Below, one piece after another: positions 27,989 through 35,360 of a stretch of DNA of 52,137 nucleotides. Each line of letters opens with the position of its first letter. Position 1 is the stretch's first letter. Below the pieces are notes generated by a model. That model did not search any database. It saw only the letters and a list, made by a program, of their open reading frames with translations, and was not told the DNA's origin. The stretch comes from Propionibacteriaceae bacterium (GTDB taxonomy: Bacteria > Actinomycetota > Actinomycetes > Propionibacteriales > Propionibacteriaceae), in assembly GCA_031271975.1 (NCBI GenBank), contig JAISUR010000024.1, positions 1 to 52,137 of the forward strand, read 5' to 3'. Made by a program: the position numbers and the translations under genes.

Positions 27989-29106
27989 GCGCCAAGCGAG
28001 TCCGCCTGCTGATCTGGAAGGAATTCCTGCAACTGCGCCAGGATCCGTTCCTGGCCGGGATCCTGCTGGCGGCGCCGATCCTGCAGTTGATCGTGTTCGG
28101 CTACGTGGTCGCCGTGGACATCAGCCACCTGAACACGGCGGTCGTCGACCTCGACCACACCTACATCTCGCGGCAAGTCGATTCCGCATTCACCAGTTCG
28201 GAGTATTTCACCGTGACCCGCCGCCCGGCTTCCGAAGGGGATATCCAGGAGTTGATGGATCCGGGTGAGATTCAGTTGGCCGTCGTCATCCCGCAAGGCA
28301 CCCAGTCCGCCCTGGCCGCGGGCAAGACCGCCCCGATCGGCATCATCGTGGACGGCTCCGACTCCCAGGTCGCGTCGGTTGCGGGCGGCTATGCGTCCCA
28401 GGTGATCGCGCAACTCAACGCCGAGCGTGCCGCGTTGGCGGGGGCGTCGCTTTCCGGGCCGGGTGTGGACGCCGAGGTGCGGGTGTTGTACAACCCCACC
28501 CTGGCTGCGATCAACAACATGCTGCCCGGCCTGATCGCCGTTATTTCGATGATCTCCCTGCTGGTGGTAATGAGCCAGGCCGTCGTAAAGGAACGCGAGT
28601 CGGGCACGTTGGAGCAGATGTTCGTCACCCCGATCCGGGCGGGGGAGTACATCATCGGCAAGATCACCCCTTATGTGCTGCTGGCCATCGCGCAGATCGG
28701 GGTCATCTCGTCCGTGGGGTTGGGTTGGTTCCATGTGCCGTTCAACGGCGACGTCGCGGTGATAGCCGTGGCGATGCTGCTGTTCATGATGACCAGCATT
28801 GGGTTGGGCCTGCTGATTTCGCTGATCTCCCGGACCCGGCAGCAAGCCATTCAGACGATGATCTTCCTGATGCTGCCGTTCATGATCCTGTCCGGGTTCA
28901 TCTTCCCCATCGAGTCCATGCCCAACTGGTTGCAGCCGCTCAGCCAGGCCATCCCCATGACGTATGCGATGCGCGTCTTGCGGGCCGTGTTCGCGAAAGG
29001 TTCCACTTTCGCCGACCTGTCCACTGAGCTGATCGTGCTGGCCGGCTTTGGCGTGGTCATTTTCACCATCGCGGTCGCCGCCACCCGCCGAAGGATTACG
29101 GAATGA
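27985..29106 (+). CDS. ABC-2 type permease, YbhS/YbhR-like (second)
   Basis: This 373-residue paralogue of the upstream permease has the same topology: an N-terminal helix (ILLAAPILQLIVFGYVVAV), an extracellular domain and five C-terminal helices. NPTLAAINNMLPGLIAV, ERESGTLEQMFVTPIRAGEYIIGK and LSGFIFPIESMP match the first permease at corresponding places. The two probably form a heterodimer, as YbhR and YbhS do. ATG 27985 overlaps the upstream stop (ATGA). Confidence 0.88.
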   Translation: MSAKRVRLLIWKEFLQLRQDPFLAGILLAAPILQLIVFGYVVAVDISHLNTAVVDLDHTYISRQVDSAFTSSEYFTVTRRPASEGDIQELMDPGEIQLAVVIPQGTQSALAAGKTAPIGIIVDGSDSQVASVAGGYASQVIAQLNAERAALAGASLSGPGVDAEVRVLYNPTLAAINNMLPGLIAVISMISLLVVMSQAVVKERESGTLEQMFVTPIRAGEYIIGKITPYVLLAIAQIGVISSVGLGWFHVPFNGDVAVIAVAMLLFMMTSIGLGLLISLISRTRQQAIQTMIFLMLPFMILSGFIFPIESMPNWLQPLSQAIPMTYAMRVLRAVFAKGSTFADLSTELIVLAGFGVVIFTIAVAATRRRITE

Positions 29107-29115
29107 GGGGTGGCA

Positions 29116-29886
29116 ATGACTGACAGCGCGGCGATTCCCGCCATCTCAATCCGCGGGTTGACAAAGACCTTCGGCCGCTTCACCGCCGTGGACCGCGTGG
29201 ACTTGGAGGTGCCCGGCGGCCAGATCTTCGGCTTCCTGGGCCCGAACGGCTCCGGCAAGACGACCACGATCCGCATGCTCACCGGGACGATGCAGCCTAC
29301 TGCGGGCACGGTCCGCGTCTTGGGTGCGGACGTCGTGCGCCACCCGCATCGCGTCCGGCATCGGATCGGCTACATGAGCCAGAGATTCTCCCTGTTCGAG
29401 GACTTGACCGTCGAGCAGAATTTGAAGTTCTACGCCGGGGTGTACGACTTGCCTGCCGAGCGCTACGCCGAACAGCGCGACTACGTGCTGCGGATGGCCA
29501 ACCTGGTCGGCCGCGAGAACGAACTGACCCGCAACCTGTCCGTGGGTTGGCGGCAACGCCTGGCCTTGGGCGCGGCCACGATCCACGATCCGGAGCTGCT
29601 GTTCCTCGATGAGCCCACCTCCGGTGTGGACCCGGTGGCCCGGCGCCAATTCTGGGACTTGCTCTACGAGTTGGCCGGCCGCGGCGTCACGTTGTTCGTC
29701 ACCACGCACTACATGGACGAAGCCGCCCACTGCAACCGCCTGGCGTTCATCTACCGCGGCCACATCATCGCCGACGGAACCCCGGCCGAATTGCGCTCCA
29801 ACTATGCCGGCGGCGAGCCAGACCCGACCATCGAGGACGTCTTCGTCAACCTGGTAACCGAGGAGGAACGCGCGGGCAGTGCGTAG
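29116..29886 (+). CDS. ABC exporter ATPase, YbhF-like (second half)
   Basis: This 256-residue ATPase has Walker A GPNGSGKTT, an atypical signature LSVGWRQRL instead of LSGGQ, and Walker B LLFLDEPTSGVDP. A degenerate signature in one half is also seen in the second ATPase domain of fused YbhF, so with the earlier gene this makes a split YbhF. It would have one consensus and one weakened ATP site. ATG 29116 has GAGGGG at proper spacing; a GTG at 29110 is the alternative. Last gene of the TetR operon. Confidence 0.88.
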   Translation: MTDSAAIPAISIRGLTKTFGRFTAVDRVDLEVPGGQIFGFLGPNGSGKTTTIRMLTGTMQPTAGTVRVLGADVVRHPHRVRHRIGYMSQRFSLFEDLTVEQNLKFYAGVYDLPAERYAEQRDYVLRMANLVGRENELTRNLSVGWRQRLALGAATIHDPELLFLDEPTSGVDPVARRQFWDLLYELAGRGVTLFVTTHYMDEAAHCNRLAFIYRGHIIADGTPAELRSNYAGGEPDPTIEDVFVNLVTEEERAGSA

Positions 29887-29974
29887 GCACGTCTCTCAGC
29901 CGAGGCCAGGCCCCGCCAACGTGGCCATCGAGGAGAGCTGAGAACGCGCGGAGGCTGAACGTGTCTTGGACGGC

Positions 29975-30352
29975 TCAAACCACTACTTGGATGCCGTAGG
30001 AGGCGAATGCGCGATCAACCGTCGCGATCGGCAGGCCCTCGGACAACGCTTGGGCGATGAGCATTCGGTCGAACGGGTCGCGGTGGTGCCACGGCAGTGT
30101 CGCCAGCAAATCCCCGTGGGACACGGTGAACGGCATCTCGGTGAAGCCCAACTCGCCCAGAATGGAAGCCACTGGCCTTGGGAATGGCGGCAGTTTGCCG
30201 ATGGACGTCTTGATCGCAATTTCGGCAGCGCTGACGCTTGACACGTAGACGGTCGTTTGCGGGTCTTGGACGATGCCCCGCATTGTTTGGCTGACGCTGG
30301 CATGCCCCTGCACCCAGCGGATCAGGATGTTGGTGTCGAGCAGGAGTCGCAT
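29975..30352 (-). CDS. vapC: VapC-type PIN-domain toxin
   Basis: This 125-residue PIN-domain protein is predicted to be an RNase toxin. The acidic active-site residues are Asp in LLLDTNILIRW (residue 5), Glu in SAAEIAIK, and the Asp residues in HHRDPFDRMLIAQA and IATVDRAF. The IGKLPPFPRP and MLIAQALSEGLPIATVD segments are typical of this group. The start ATG 30352 shares one base with the antitoxin stop, the usual coupled arrangement; upstream in-frame codons would overlap the antitoxin. Confidence 0.88.
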   Translation of the reverse strand: MRLLLDTNILIRWVQGHASVSQTMRGIVQDPQTTVYVSSVSAAEIAIKTSIGKLPPFPRPVASILGELGFTEMPFTVSHGDLLATLPWHHRDPFDRMLIAQALSEGLPIATVDRAFASYGIQVVV

Positions 30353-30597
30353 CAGTTGCCGTACCACATCTGCTCGTCGTCGTCTGTCCAGGCCTTCCAC
30401 TCTTCATCGATGACGTAGTCGGGGAACAAGCCGAATGGACGCGGGGCTGCTGGCGCATCGGGGACGGCTGTGAGGAGGGCAGCCCTGCTGCCGTTGCGCG
30501 TGATGACGACATCCGTGCCTGACGCCACCATATCCAGAAGCTTGGACAAGTGTGTCTTCGCATCATAGACGCCGACTTCCACGGGCGGTGCGCTCAT
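30352..30597 (-). CDS. Phd/YefM-type antitoxin
   Basis: This 81-residue antitoxin has an N-terminal DNA-binding Phd fold (VGVYDAKTHLSKLLDMVASGTDVVITRNGSRAALL, about residues 8-43) and an acidic, aromatic C terminus (EEWKAWTDDDEQMWYGN) of the kind that wraps around a PIN toxin. It is the promoter-proximal partner of the VapC gene and probably autoregulates the pair through the repeated operator upstream. Confidence 0.88.
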   Translation of the reverse strand: MSAPPVEVGVYDAKTHLSKLLDMVASGTDVVITRNGSRAALLTAVPDAPAAPRPFGLFPDYVIDEEWKAWTDDDEQMWYGN

Positions 30598-30636
30598 GAG
30601 GGCAGCATATCAGACTAGACTAGACCAGACTAGACA
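30598..30636 (-). promoter_or_regulatory. Toxin-antitoxin promoter and iteron operator
   Basis: On the minus strand TATGCT (30609-30604) is 6 bases before the antitoxin ATG. Just upstream, 30611-30636 is built from CAGACTAGAC (30611-30620), TAGAC (30621-30625), CAGACTAGAC (30626-30635). These five-base-phased repeats cover the expected -35 region and are a likely antitoxin binding site. Confidence 0.55.
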
Positions 30637-30690
30637 GTGATTTGCGTCAGCCGCGTTGAACCTGAAGCACTCGCGTGGAAGACTGGTCCG

Positions 30691-31032
30691 GTGGACGAAA
30701 GCTGGATCGAGCATCGCCGGGGCCGTGACCGGGAACTCTTGGGTTGGATCGCGCCGCGAGGGGACCAGTTCGTGCCCATCTCGCTGCTCGGGCGGGAACT
30801 GTCCGGGCCCGTGGATTGGGTGGACGCCGAACAAGCCTTGGAAGACGCGGGCTTGGGCTACTTGAGCGGCGTATGGCTGCTCGAAACGGACGAAGGCACC
30901 ATCTGCGTCCGCATCGCCGAAGTCACGCCCGAGCGCATCCGCGTCATCACCGACAACTTTGGCGCGATCGACGTGCCGTTCGACGAGATCACCTTGGGCT
31001 TCCCAGCCCCTGACTCGCTGCGTCCGGCGTAG
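30691..31032 (+). CDS. Conserved hypothetical protein
   Basis: This 113-residue soluble protein starts VDESWIEHRRGRDRELLGWI and has no membrane segment or known catalytic motif. The sequence (LGREL..VDW..AEQALEDAGLGYL, then IRVAEVTPERIRV) resembles small hypothetical proteins I associate with actinobacteria; I cannot assign a function. GTG 30691 lies 6 bases after AAGACT (30679-30684), the same spacing as other starts here. A longer reading from GTG 30637 is possible, but it would run through the iteron region. Confidence 0.6.
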   Translation: MDESWIEHRRGRDRELLGWIAPRGDQFVPISLLGRELSGPVDWVDAEQALEDAGLGYLSGVWLLETDEGTICVRIAEVTPERIRVITDNFGAIDVPFDEITLGFPAPDSLRPA

Positions 31033-31124
31033 ACATCGCCTGGATCAGCCCGCCAGGAGCCTGCCCAGCGCTACGGGGTGTAGGCCTAGACCGTCCCCAG
31101 CCGGACGAACCTTTCACCCCTACC

Positions 31125-31173
31125 AGACATTATGTCGGGTATATTTGACAGTATGACAGATTCGTGTTACCTT
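31125..31173 (+). promoter_or_regulatory. Promoter and dyad of the XRE gene
   Basis: TTGACA (31145-31150), 17 bases, TACCTT (31168-31173). A small dyad GACAT-T-ATGTC (about 31126-31136) sits upstream, and another ATGTC follows the -10 box, suggesting autoregulation. The gene has a GGAGGT ribosome binding site, so this transcript is leadered. Confidence 0.6.
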
Positions 31174-31191
31174 ATGTCTGGAGGTAGTGAC

Positions 31192-31398
31192 ATGAAGAAC
31201 CTGAAAATGAAAGCGGCGAGAGCTGCTAAGGACATGTCTCAACAGCAGTTGGCCGATGCGGTTGACGTTGCCCGCCAGACGATCAACGCCATCGAGATGG
31301 GCGATTACAACCCCTCGCTGAACCTCTGCATCGCCATCTGCCAAGCACTCGACACCACACTCAACGATCTGTTCTGGAAGGACTCCCCCGATGCCTAA
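31192..31398 (+). CDS. Small XRE-family regulator
   Basis: This 68-residue protein is essentially only a helix-turn-helix domain (KAARAAKDMSQQQLADAVDVARQTINAIEMGDYNPSLNLCIAICQALDTTLNDLFW). It matches the compact YozG-like XRE proteins that are usually paired with a small membrane protein. ATG 31192 has GGAGGT at the right distance; an earlier in-frame ATG (31132) overlaps the promoter. The downstream membrane-protein gene begins within its last codons (8-bp overlap). AT content is higher than in neighbours and some codons are atypical, hinting at transfer. Confidence 0.88.
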   Translation: MKNLKMKAARAAKDMSQQQLADAVDVARQTINAIEMGDYNPSLNLCIAICQALDTTLNDLFWKDSPDA

Positions 31399-31852
31399 GA
31401 AATACGATTACGACGAGCGCCAGCTCGCCGCCCAACGCCTGGTCTGGCGCAACATGTTCGGCGTCCTGGTGACGCTGCTCCTGGTAGATGCCGCTATCGT
31501 CTCGAACATTTACCCCTGGACGGTGTATCCCGAAGACAAGATCTTCATCTTCGTCATGATCGCGGCCATCATTGGCGTCTTCATGGAGATCGGGACTGGC
31601 TCCTTCTTCCCCAAAGGCAAGATCCTCTGGCCGGTGATCGCCGCCTTCGCCGTCATCTGCCTGCTCTGCGGCGTGTTCACGATAATCTCATTCACCCGGA
31701 ACGAGCCCTTCTTCACCGCTGGCAAGCTCGACACCGGCGCTCTGTTTGTCATCCTCACCGCCTTTGCCCTGGTCGGCTTCATCGCCAGCTTGGTGAGCGG
31801 GATCAAAGAAGCACGAGCCCAGGCCGCCGACTCCGACCCTGCGCTCGGGTGA
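31391..31852 (+). CDS. Four-helix membrane protein paired with XRE regulator
   Basis: This 153-residue protein has four predicted membrane helices (about residues 21-39, 50-65, 75-97 and 115-135), a charged N terminus (KKYDYDERQLAAQR), and a short cytosolic tail. No catalytic motif is visible. The XRE/small-membrane-protein pair is a common arrangement in which the membrane partner may sense a signal, but its function here is unknown. The start overlaps the XRE gene by 8 bp, so translation is coupled. Confidence 0.82.
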   Translation: MPKKYDYDERQLAAQRLVWRNMFGVLVTLLLVDAAIVSNIYPWTVYPEDKIFIFVMIAAIIGVFMEIGTGSFFPKGKILWPVIAAFAVICLLCGVFTIISFTRNEPFFTAGKLDTGALFVILTAFALVGFIASLVSGIKEARAQAADSDPALG

Positions 31853-31876
31853 ACCGCAGCGTCCCCATCCAACAAG

Positions 31877-31912
31877 ACCCCTCGATCAGCACACCGCTGG
31901 TCGGGGGGTTTG
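31877..31912 (+). terminator. Terminator of the XRE/membrane-protein operon
   Basis: ACCCCTCGATCAGC pairs with GCTGGTCGGGGGGT through a five-base ACACC loop, with G-T wobbles but no mismatch, followed by TTGG. It lies 24 bases past the stop codon. Confidence 0.75.
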
Positions 31913-31921
31913 GTCGGTGTC

Positions 31922-31969
31922 TCCCAAAGAAATGCAATGGCCTAGTCAAACATGATCTGACTAGGCCAT
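31922..31969 (-). terminator. Terminator of the tRNA-Gln/tRNA-Glu transcript
   Basis: A perfect 12-bp inverted repeat (31937-31948 and 31958-31969) is followed on the minus strand by ATTTCTTT. It lies 12 bases downstream of the tRNA-Glu 3' end. Confidence 0.82.
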
Positions 31970-31981
31970 CGAAACGAAGAG

Positions 31982-32054
31982 TAGCCCCGAGCGGATTCGA
32001 ACCGCCGTTTCAGCCTTGAGAGGGCCGCGTGCTAGGCCGCTACACAACGGGGCC
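31982..32054 (-). tRNA. tRNA-Glu (CTC anticodon)
   Basis: A 73-base tRNA folds cleanly by hand. The 7-bp acceptor stem has G1-U72, seen in other actinobacterial tRNA-Glu; D stem GTGT/GCAC; anticodon stem CGGCC/GGCTG with loop CTCTCAA; T stem GGCGG/CCGCT with TTCGAAT. CCA is not encoded. Confidence 0.95.
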
Positions 32055-32065
32055 AATATTCAGTT

Positions 32066-32166
32066 GTTGGGGTGTTCGGCAGCAAAGCTGCTTATCACTT
32101 CACAGTCCTCGCAAGAAGACTCGCTCGGACTGCGTTGGGGTGTTCGGCAGCAAAGCTGCCTATCAC
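32066..32166. repeat. 33-bp direct repeat between the two tRNA genes
   Basis: Two copies, 32066-32098 and 32134-32166, are identical but for one base and start 68 bp apart. Each contains a GGCAGC-AAA-GCTGC hairpin. Both copies start with GTTGGGGT, which also occurs at the 3' end of tRNA-Gln (32303-32310). Confidence 0.8.
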
Positions 32167-32184
32167 CCCTGCCTTGGCCTCACC

Positions 32185-32286
32185 ATACGGTGCTGCGCAC
32201 CGTATTCCGTATCGCATGCTGGCCCGAGTGAAAGCGAGCTTTCCCTCGTTCCATCCTGCAATCCGGTCAGCCGGCGCTCCGCGCCG
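32185..32286. repeat. Cluster of short perfect palindromes
   Basis: Three more hairpins follow the direct repeats: ATACGGTGC-TGC-GCACCGTAT (32185-32205), GAAAGC-GA-GCTTTC (32230-32243) and CGGCGC-TCC-GCGCCG (32272-32286). With those in the 33-bp repeat, five small hairpins fill the 249 bases between the tRNA genes. No open reading frame of note is present. Confidence 0.6.
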
Positions 32287-32303
32287 TCTGGGTTCGGCTT
32301 TCG

Positions 32304-32375
32304 TTGGGGTACCAGGACTCGAACCTGGACTGACGGAACCAGAATCCGGCGGGCTGCCAATTACCCCATACCCCA
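32304..32375 (-). tRNA. tRNA-Gln (CTG anticodon)
   Basis: A 72-base tRNA has acceptor TGGGGTA/TACCCCA, D stem GGGT/GCCC, anticodon loop TTCTGGT and T stem CCAGG/CCTGG with TTCGAGT. The bottom pair of the anticodon stem (27-43) is C-U, a mismatch; other pairs are sound. It is upstream of tRNA-Glu in the same transcript direction. CCA is not encoded. Confidence 0.93.
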
Positions 32376-32481
32376 AGGAATCAGCGAGGCTTGACTTTAC
32401 TAGACAACTGGCCTTGGAGCCAAACGTCTGGGTCGGCGGGGCGGGGGACAAGCGTCGAGGACGCGCACTTGCCTTCAAGTC

Positions 32482-32518
32482 TTGACAGCAATGGCTTGTC
32501 GGGCTCAAACTTGTGGCC
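32482..32518 (+). promoter_or_regulatory. Promoter of the first ROK regulator
   Basis: TTGACA (32482-32487), 18 bases, CAAACT (32506-32511), then 7 bases to ATG 32519, a leaderless-type start. Confidence 0.5.
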
Positions 32519-33697
32519 ATGGCTGAACGACCTGGATCGACTGCCGCATTGCATCGTCGCAACACCGCCCTCGTGTTGTATGCAGTCCGATCCTCTGGGG
32601 GGCTTGTGCAGGCTGAAATAGCCCGGCGCACGGGGCTTTCGCCGGCTACTGTGACCAACCTGGTGCGCGAGCTTGTCGACGAGGGGGTCATCGGCTCCGA
32701 GGATCGGGTCCACCAGGGGCGGAAGGCCAAATGGATCTCGCCCAGGGCCGGGGCAGAGTGCGTGCTCGGCATCGATGTCGGCCGCAGCCACGTGCGTATC
32801 GCGCTGGTCGACCTGGGTTTCAACGTACTTGGCGAGTTGCAGCAGCGCCTGGCCCGCAACACGCCCAGCGCGGACATTCTGGCGCTGGTGGGCGAAATGC
32901 TGGAGGAATTGCTTGCCACCACAGGCGTCGAGCGCGCCAGTATCGTGCGTGCGGGAGCGGGAATCCCGGGGCCCATCGACCAGAAGCGCCACCGGATCGG
33001 CACCCCCTCATTGTTGCCTGAGTGGGCGGGGATCGACCTTCCGGCGGCCTTCGAAGCAGCCACGGGCGTGCCCACCAGCGTCGACAACGACTCCAACTTG
33101 GGGGCACTCGGAGAGTATGCGTGGCCGCCCGCCCTCGACGTGGATTCGCTCTTCCGCGTCCGGCTGACTACGGGTATTGGCGGCGGCTTGGTCATCAATG
33201 GCAAGCCGTGGCGCGGCGTGGACGGCACGGCGGCGGAGATCGGGCATCACTCGATTGACGAATCCGGCGCGCTGTGCCGCTGCGGCAACCGCGGCTGTGT
33301 GGAGGCCATCGCTTCCGTGCCCGGTTTTCTGGAAGTCCTGGGAAGGGCGGTCGGCCACGAGGTCGACCCGGACGAGTGGGTGCAACTGGCCCAACAGGGA
33401 AACACCACGGCCGGGCGGTTGCTGGAGGACTTGGGCAGGCACGTCGGCGTGGCCGTCGCCAACATCGTGAACCTGGTCAACCCCAGCCGCATCCTCATCG
33501 GCGGCCCCATCTCCGCCGTGGGGGACATCTTGCTGGCGCCGCTGCGCGCGGAAGTGCGGCAGCGAGCCGTCCCCGCCGCCACGCGCGGCATCCGGATCGA
33601 ACTGGGGCGTTGGGGCGACCTGGCCGAAGTGTACGGGGCTGCGATCATGGCGATGCAGGCTCAGGACTCGGTCACGTATTCAATACCTAAATGGTAG
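32519..33697 (+). CDS. ROK-family transcriptional regulator (NagC/XylR type)
   Basis: This 392-residue protein has an N-terminal winged helix (RRTGLSPATVTNLVRELVDEGVIG, about residues 32-55) and a ROK sugar-kinase-like domain. GIDVGRSHVRIALVDL is the ATP-binding-like loop, AEIGHHS the sugar-binding segment, and CRCGNRGCVEAIAS the zinc site. It stands directly upstream of a GguAB/ChvE-type importer, with BadF kinase and nagBA beyond, so a sugar-responsive repressor for this import operon is likely. A GTG at 32513 is an alternative start. Confidence 0.9.
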   Translation: MAERPGSTAALHRRNTALVLYAVRSSGGLVQAEIARRTGLSPATVTNLVRELVDEGVIGSEDRVHQGRKAKWISPRAGAECVLGIDVGRSHVRIALVDLGFNVLGELQQRLARNTPSADILALVGEMLEELLATTGVERASIVRAGAGIPGPIDQKRHRIGTPSLLPEWAGIDLPAAFEAATGVPTSVDNDSNLGALGEYAWPPALDVDSLFRVRLTTGIGGGLVINGKPWRGVDGTAAEIGHHSIDESGALCRCGNRGCVEAIASVPGFLEVLGRAVGHEVDPDEWVQLAQQGNTTAGRLLEDLGRHVGVAVANIVNLVNPSRILIGGPISAVGDILLAPLRAEVRQRAVPAATRGIRIELGRWGDLAEVYGAAIMAMQAQDSVTYSIPKW

Positions 33698-33729
33698 ATA
33701 CCGAATTGATAACGAACCGCCTTCATAAC

Positions 33730-33758
33730 TTGCATCATTCGTCAACTGGTGCCACTCT
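33730..33758 (+). promoter_or_regulatory. Possible promoter of the sugar importer operon
   Basis: TTGCAT (33730-33735), 17 bases, CACTCT (33753-33758). An upstream dyad TACC-TAAAT-GGTA (33684-33696) overlaps the end of the ROK gene and could be its operator. Both are weak matches. Confidence 0.35.
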
Positions 33759-33788
33759 GGTTGCCATCCCTGACGAAGGAGAAACGCG

Positions 33789-35342
33789 GTGGGCGACAGC
33801 GATGTCATTTTGGAGATGCGCCACATCTCGAAGGAGTTTCCCGGGGTTAAGGCGCTCGAAGACGTCACCATGGTCGTGCGCCGCCCGACGATCCATGCAA
33901 TTTGTGGAGAGAACGGGGCGGGCAAGTCCACGTTGATGAAAGTGCTGACGGGCGTGTGGCCCCACGGCACCTACACCGGCCAGATCATCTACAACGGCGA
34001 AGAGATGCGTTTCAAGACGCTGAAGAGTTCCGAGAAGGTCGGCATAGCCATCATCCACCAGGAACTGTCACTCATCCCCGAGCTTTCGGTGACGGAGAAC
34101 ATCTTCATCGGCAACGAGAAGACCACAAACTTCCTCATCGACTGGACGGAAGCCCGCCAGCGCGCCGAGAAGATAATGGAACGCGTGCACCTCGACGTGG
34201 ACCCCGACACACCATCCAAAAACCTCGGTGTGGGGCAGCAGCAGCTCATCGAAATCGCACGTGCCTTGTCCAAGAACATCCAGTTGCTGATCCTCGACGA
34301 GCCCACGTCAGCGCTGAACGAAGAAGAGTCCGACAACCTATTGCAGATCCTGCACGAGTTGAAGGACGAGGGCATCACCTCCATCATGATCTCCCACAAG
34401 TTGGAAGAACTGACGCGCACGGCCGACGCCATCACGATCATCCGCGACGGCCACACGGTGGAAACGATCATCGCCGACGAGGCCGCGCCAGAGCGCTACG
34501 ACATCAACCGCATCATCCGCGGCATGGTCGGACGCCCGCTGGACAACCGCTATCCATCGCATGAGCGGCTGTCGGGCCCGGTCGTCTTCAAGGTTGACGG
34601 CTGGACGGTGCGGAATCCGATCCGGCCCGACATGTTGTCCGCCAACAACGTCAGCTTCGAAGTCCACGCGGGCGAGGTCGTCGGCTTCGCAGGCCTGATG
34701 GGGGCCGGCCGTACGGAATTGTTCCGCTCGATCGTGGGCCGGTCCTGGGGCAACTTCGTTTCCGGCCGGGTGAAAGTCAAAGGCCAGGAGGTGGACACCT
34801 CCACCGTTCCGAAGGCCATCGACGCGGGCCTGGCATACGTTCCCGAGGATCGCAAGATGCTCGGCCTCAACTTGCTCGACACGGTGTCGCGCACGATCGT
34901 GTCGGCTGGGCTGTCGCGCATATCGGAGCACTTCCTCATCAACGGCGACAAAGAGGCGATGGCCGCCGAATCGGCGCGTGACGATCTTCACATCAAGACG
35001 CCGACAATCCTCGAAGGCGTCGACAAGCTGTCCGGCGGCAACCAGCAGAAGACGTTGCTCGGCAAGTGGCTGTTCACCGAGCCGGACGTCCTGATCCTCG
35101 ACGAGCCGACGCGTGGCATCGACGTCGGCGCCAAGTACGAGATTTACTCGCTGATCTTCGAACAGGCCGCGCTGGGCAAGGCGGTAGTCGTCATTTCGTC
35201 GGAACTGCCGGAATTGCTGGGCATCTGCGACGTCATCTACGCGTTCCACGAGGGCCGGATCACCGGCATGGTCGACGCGCGCGAGACTAACCAAGAGGAG
35301 CTCATGCGCATGATGACCGGCATCGAAACCACCGCGGCATAG
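33789..35342 (+). CDS. gguA: Sugar ABC transporter ATPase with two ABC domains (GguA/XylG-like)
   Basis: This 517-residue double-ATPase energises a monosaccharide importer. The N-terminal ABC domain has GENGAGKST, LGVGQQQLIEIARAL and LLILDEPTSAL. The C-terminal domain has a degenerate Walker A (GLMGAGRTE), LSGGNQQKTLLGKWL and LILDEPTRGIDVG. One consensus and one weakened ATP site is normal for the XylG/MglA/GguA group. GTG 33789 has GAAGGAG. It is the first gene of gguA-gguB-chvE-badF, 19 bases before the permease. Confidence 0.93.
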   Translation: MGDSDVILEMRHISKEFPGVKALEDVTMVVRRPTIHAICGENGAGKSTLMKVLTGVWPHGTYTGQIIYNGEEMRFKTLKSSEKVGIAIIHQELSLIPELSVTENIFIGNEKTTNFLIDWTEARQRAEKIMERVHLDVDPDTPSKNLGVGQQQLIEIARALSKNIQLLILDEPTSALNEEESDNLLQILHELKDEGITSIMISHKLEELTRTADAITIIRDGHTVETIIADEAAPERYDINRIIRGMVGRPLDNRYPSHERLSGPVVFKVDGWTVRNPIRPDMLSANNVSFEVHAGEVVGFAGLMGAGRTELFRSIVGRSWGNFVSGRVKVKGQEVDTSTVPKAIDAGLAYVPEDRKMLGLNLLDTVSRTIVSAGLSRISEHFLINGDKEAMAAESARDDLHIKTPTILEGVDKLSGGNQQKTLLGKWLFTEPDVLILDEPTRGIDVGAKYEIYSLIFEQAALGKAVVVISSELPELLGICDVIYAFHEGRITGMVDARETNQEELMRMMTGIETTAA

Positions 35343-35360
35343 CGGGAAAGAAGGAGAATA

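Noticed and set aside
32066-32166. Prophage or island attachment sites beside the tRNA genes
   Set aside because: There is no integrase in the window, and the part shared with the tRNA is only 8 bases.
32095-33228. Minus-strand open frame covering the tRNA spacer and ROK gene
   Set aside because: It runs through two tRNA genes and antisense to the ROK gene.
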